Shown here: in pieces, positions 62,140 to 64,000 of the stretch
Position numbering within the stretch: the first letter of the stretch is position 1
How the letters are laid out: each line of letters starts with the position of its first letter
NCBI RefSeq assembly: GCF_900091615.1
Contig: NZ_FMIA01000002.1
Span: forward strand, 2,480,001 to 2,544,000
Direction of reading: 5' to 3'
Origin: Micromonospora yangpuensis
GTDB lineage: Bacteria; Actinomycetota; Actinomycetes; Mycobacteriales; Micromonosporaceae
DNA length: 64,000 bases
The notes under the pieces: model-generated
What the model was told of the DNA's origin: nothing
Seen by the model: the letters and a program-made list of their open reading frames with translations, nothing else
Database searches by the model: none
Position numbers and translations under genes: made by a program

Positions 62140-63996
62140 GTGGACAGCGGACGAATCAGCGAACACGGCTTCCTGGCCGACGGCCGCAGCGCGGCCCTGG
62201 TGGACCGGGCCGGGTCGGTGAACTGGTGGTGCCCGGAGCGCTTCGACGCCCCGTCGGTCTTCGGGCGGATCCTGGACGACGACGCCGGACACTGGTCGAT
62301 CCGGCCGGTCGACGCCTTCAGCGTGGACCGGTCCTACCTCGACGACACGCTCGTGCTGCGTACCGTCTTCACCACCCGGCACGGGGCGGTCGCGGTGACC
62401 GACGCGTTGGCGCTCGCGCCGGACGTACGTGGACACGAGATCGGCCTACGCTCGCCGGGAGTGCTCGCCCGGGTCGTCGAGGGGCTCTCCGGTGAGGTGC
62501 CGATGCGGCTGCACTACCGGCCCCGCTTCGAGTACGGCCGGGTCACCGCCTACCTGGTCGGCCGGGACGAGGGCGTGGACCGGCACGTCGCCGGTGCGGT
62601 GGGCGTCGCCCGGATCGACGCCACCGCGGGGGCGGCCCGCCTGACGCTGCGTGGCGAGGTGCCGATGACCTGCGGCGAGGGGGAGGCCACCGCCGAGTTC
62701 ACCGTCTCGGCCGGACAGCGGTACCGGTTCAGCCTCGGCTACGCGCCCACCTACGACGGTGGGCCGCCCCCCACGCCGGACGCCGGGCAGGTGGTCGCGA
62801 ACGCGACGGCCGGCTGGCGGTCGTGGGCCGGGCTGCACGACTACCGGGGGCGCTACCGTGACCAGGTCCGGCGCAGCGCGATGGTGGTGCAGGGAATGAC
62901 GTACCAGCCCAGCGGCGCGGTGGTGGCCGCCGCCACGACCAGCCTGCCGGAACAGCTCGGCGGGGACCGCAACTACGACTACCGCTTCGTCTGGGTCCGC
63001 GACTTCAGCCTCACCCTGCAGGCGCTCTGGCGGGCCGCCTGTCCGGACGAGGCCAACCGGCAGTTCTCCTGGGTCGCCCGGGCGATGGGCCGCATCGGCG
63101 ACGAACCGGTGCCCATCATGTACGGCGTCCAGGGCGAACGCGACCTCACCGAACACCGGCTGGACCACCTGCGCGGGTACGCCGACAGCCAGCCCGTCCT
63201 CGTCGGCAACGACGCGTGGCGGCAGCGGCAGACCGACGTACTCGGTGAGGTGCTCGACGCGGCCTGGTTGATGCGGCACTACCTGGACCCGATGGAGCCC
63301 GAGGTACGGCAACTGCTGCGGGCACTGGCCGACCAGGCGACCCGGGCCTGGCGGGAGCCGGACGCCGGCATGTGGGAGGCGCGCGACGCCAACCGGCACT
63401 ACGTGTCCTCGAAGGTGCAGTGCTGGACGGCGCTGGACCGGGCGGTACGTTTCGGTCCCCGGCTCGGCGACGCCGGTGAGGTCGCGGGCTGGGCGGCGGC
63501 GCGCGACGAGGTTCGCGATGCGGTGCTGACCCGGGGGTGGCACGCGCCGCTCGGCGCGTACACCGGGGCCTTCGACTCCGCTGAGCTGGATGCCTCGGTG
63601 CTGCTCATGCCGCTGGTGGGTTTCCTGCCCGCCGACGACGACCGGATGCTCTCCACCATCGAGGTGATCGAGCGGCGACTGTCCCACGACGGCTTGCTCC
63701 GACGCTTCGACGGCGATCCGGCCGGCTTCGTCATCTGCTCGTTCTGGCTGGTGGGCTGCCTGGCGCTGGCCGGTCAGCGGGACCGGGCCGGCCGGCTCTT
63801 CGAGCAGCTGGCCGCCCGCACCAACGACCTTGGCCTCTTCGCCGAACAGATCGACCAGGTCACCTCGGAGCAGCTCGGCAACTTCCCGCAGGCGTTCAGC
63901 CACATCGGGCTGATCAACGCCGCGGGCCGACTGACCGAGGCGGACGAACAACCCGTGCCGGTCGGTGCGGGTCGGAGGGAAGGAGCACGCCGATGA
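62140..63996 (+). CDS. Glycoside hydrolase family 15 protein
   Basis: A 618-residue cytosolic GH15-type enzyme. An N-terminal beta-sandwich (about 1-230) is followed by an (alpha/alpha)6 barrel with GGDRNYDYRFVWVRDFSLTL, DAGMWEARDANRHYVSSKVQ and the C-terminal FAEQIDQVTSEQLGNFPQAF, which carries candidate catalytic glutamates. Family members in actinobacteria include trehalases and glucoamylase-like enzymes, so an alpha-glucosidic substrate is likely. GTG 62140 is used; its ribosome site is weak. The stop overlaps the start of the next gene (ATGA). Confidence 0.9.
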   Translation: MDSGRISEHGFLADGRSAALVDRAGSVNWWCPERFDAPSVFGRILDDDAGHWSIRPVDAFSVDRSYLDDTLVLRTVFTTRHGAVAVTDALALAPDVRGHEIGLRSPGVLARVVEGLSGEVPMRLHYRPRFEYGRVTAYLVGRDEGVDRHVAGAVGVARIDATAGAARLTLRGEVPMTCGEGEATAEFTVSAGQRYRFSLGYAPTYDGGPPPTPDAGQVVANATAGWRSWAGLHDYRGRYRDQVRRSAMVVQGMTYQPSGAVVAAATTSLPEQLGGDRNYDYRFVWVRDFSLTLQALWRAACPDEANRQFSWVARAMGRIGDEPVPIMYGVQGERDLTEHRLDHLRGYADSQPVLVGNDAWRQRQTDVLGEVLDAAWLMRHYLDPMEPEVRQLLRALADQATRAWREPDAGMWEARDANRHYVSSKVQCWTALDRAVRFGPRLGDAGEVAGWAAARDEVRDAVLTRGWHAPLGAYTGAFDSAELDASVLLMPLVGFLPADDDRMLSTIEVIERRLSHDGLLRRFDGDPAGFVICSFWLVGCLALAGQRDRAGRLFEQLAARTNDLGLFAEQIDQVTSEQLGNFPQAFSHIGLINAAGRLTEADEQPVPVGAGRREGARR

Positions 63997-64000
63997 CCGG
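63993..64000 (+). CDS. Start of next gene (truncated by window)
   Basis: ATG 63993 overlaps the stop of the GH15 gene (ATGA), with GGAAGGAG a few bases upstream. Only two complete codons are visible, so nothing can be said of the product except that it is translationally coupled to GH15. Confidence 0.6.

Overview
The window is a very GC-rich actinobacterial chromosome segment (well above 65% GC by eye, with strong G/C third-position bias). Gene content fits the Micromonosporaceae, most likely Micromonospora or a close relative: a CebR-type cellulase operator, a three-gene sdh operon, WhiJ-like XRE/DUF397 pairs, F420/LLM-type oxidoreductases and a PAC2 protein. Hairpins built on GGAAGGGGCCCTTCC recur three times and suggest the same group. 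No rRNA, tRNA, CRISPR array, transposase or integrase was recognised.

Layout. 0-6.8 kb is one end of a surface-polysaccharide locus: CapF-like reductase (cut by the window edge), FnlC/CapG-like UDP-sugar 2-epimerase, phosphoglycosyl transferase, DegT/DnrJ aminotransferase, WbuB-like glycosyltransferase and a GNAT acetyltransferase. Together they point to a glycan containing L-FucNAc and an N-acylated amino sugar. A 0.8-kb gap inside it holds a long inverted repeat and two eroded gene fragments. 6.8-20.7 kb is mostly housekeeping: Tex with an RGG-rich tail, a dGTPase-like protein, a metallo-beta-lactamase-fold protein, a serine beta-lactamase-like lipo/Tat-type protein, a coupled ADH/SDR pair, and sdhCAB divergent from a LysR gene across a small palindrome.

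20.8-34.6 kb has an orphan dTDP-glucose 4,6-dehydratase, HrpA, a cytidine-deaminase-like protein, a multicopper oxidase, a DUF559 endonuclease-like gene set between two 41-bp-period repeat tracts, an orphan gene with an operator-like repeat over its -10 box, a Ski2/DUF3516 helicase and TrmB. 34.6-38.7 kb carries a secreted protein/class F sortase pair followed by a small island (a two-gene Cys/Trp-motif operon and an XRE-DUF397 pair). The island is bracketed by a perfect 26-bp direct repeat whose left copy covers the sortase stop codon.

38.7-54.3 kb: an ABM monooxygenase, exonuclease III, PAC2, EcsC, SGNH lipoprotein, an ABM-membrane fusion, succinate semialdehyde dehydrogenase, LLM oxidoreductase, Na+/H+ antiporter coupled to a UBP zinc finger, a divergent Nramp-like transporter, a GH9 cellulase under a 26-bp CebR-type palindrome, a PP2C phosphatase and a GPP34 protein. 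54.3-64 kb: APC permease, GNAT, SigB/F-type sigma factor, phospholipase D-like protein, a 46-residue membrane peptide, a MarR-pirin operon with a leaderless promoter, a general stress protein and a GH15 enzyme coupled to the next gene.

The most unusual unit is the 36.4-38.6 kb repeat-bracketed regulatory island. Genes are mostly single or in pairs with 4-bp start/stop overlaps, and convergent pairs are usually separated by strong GC hairpins.
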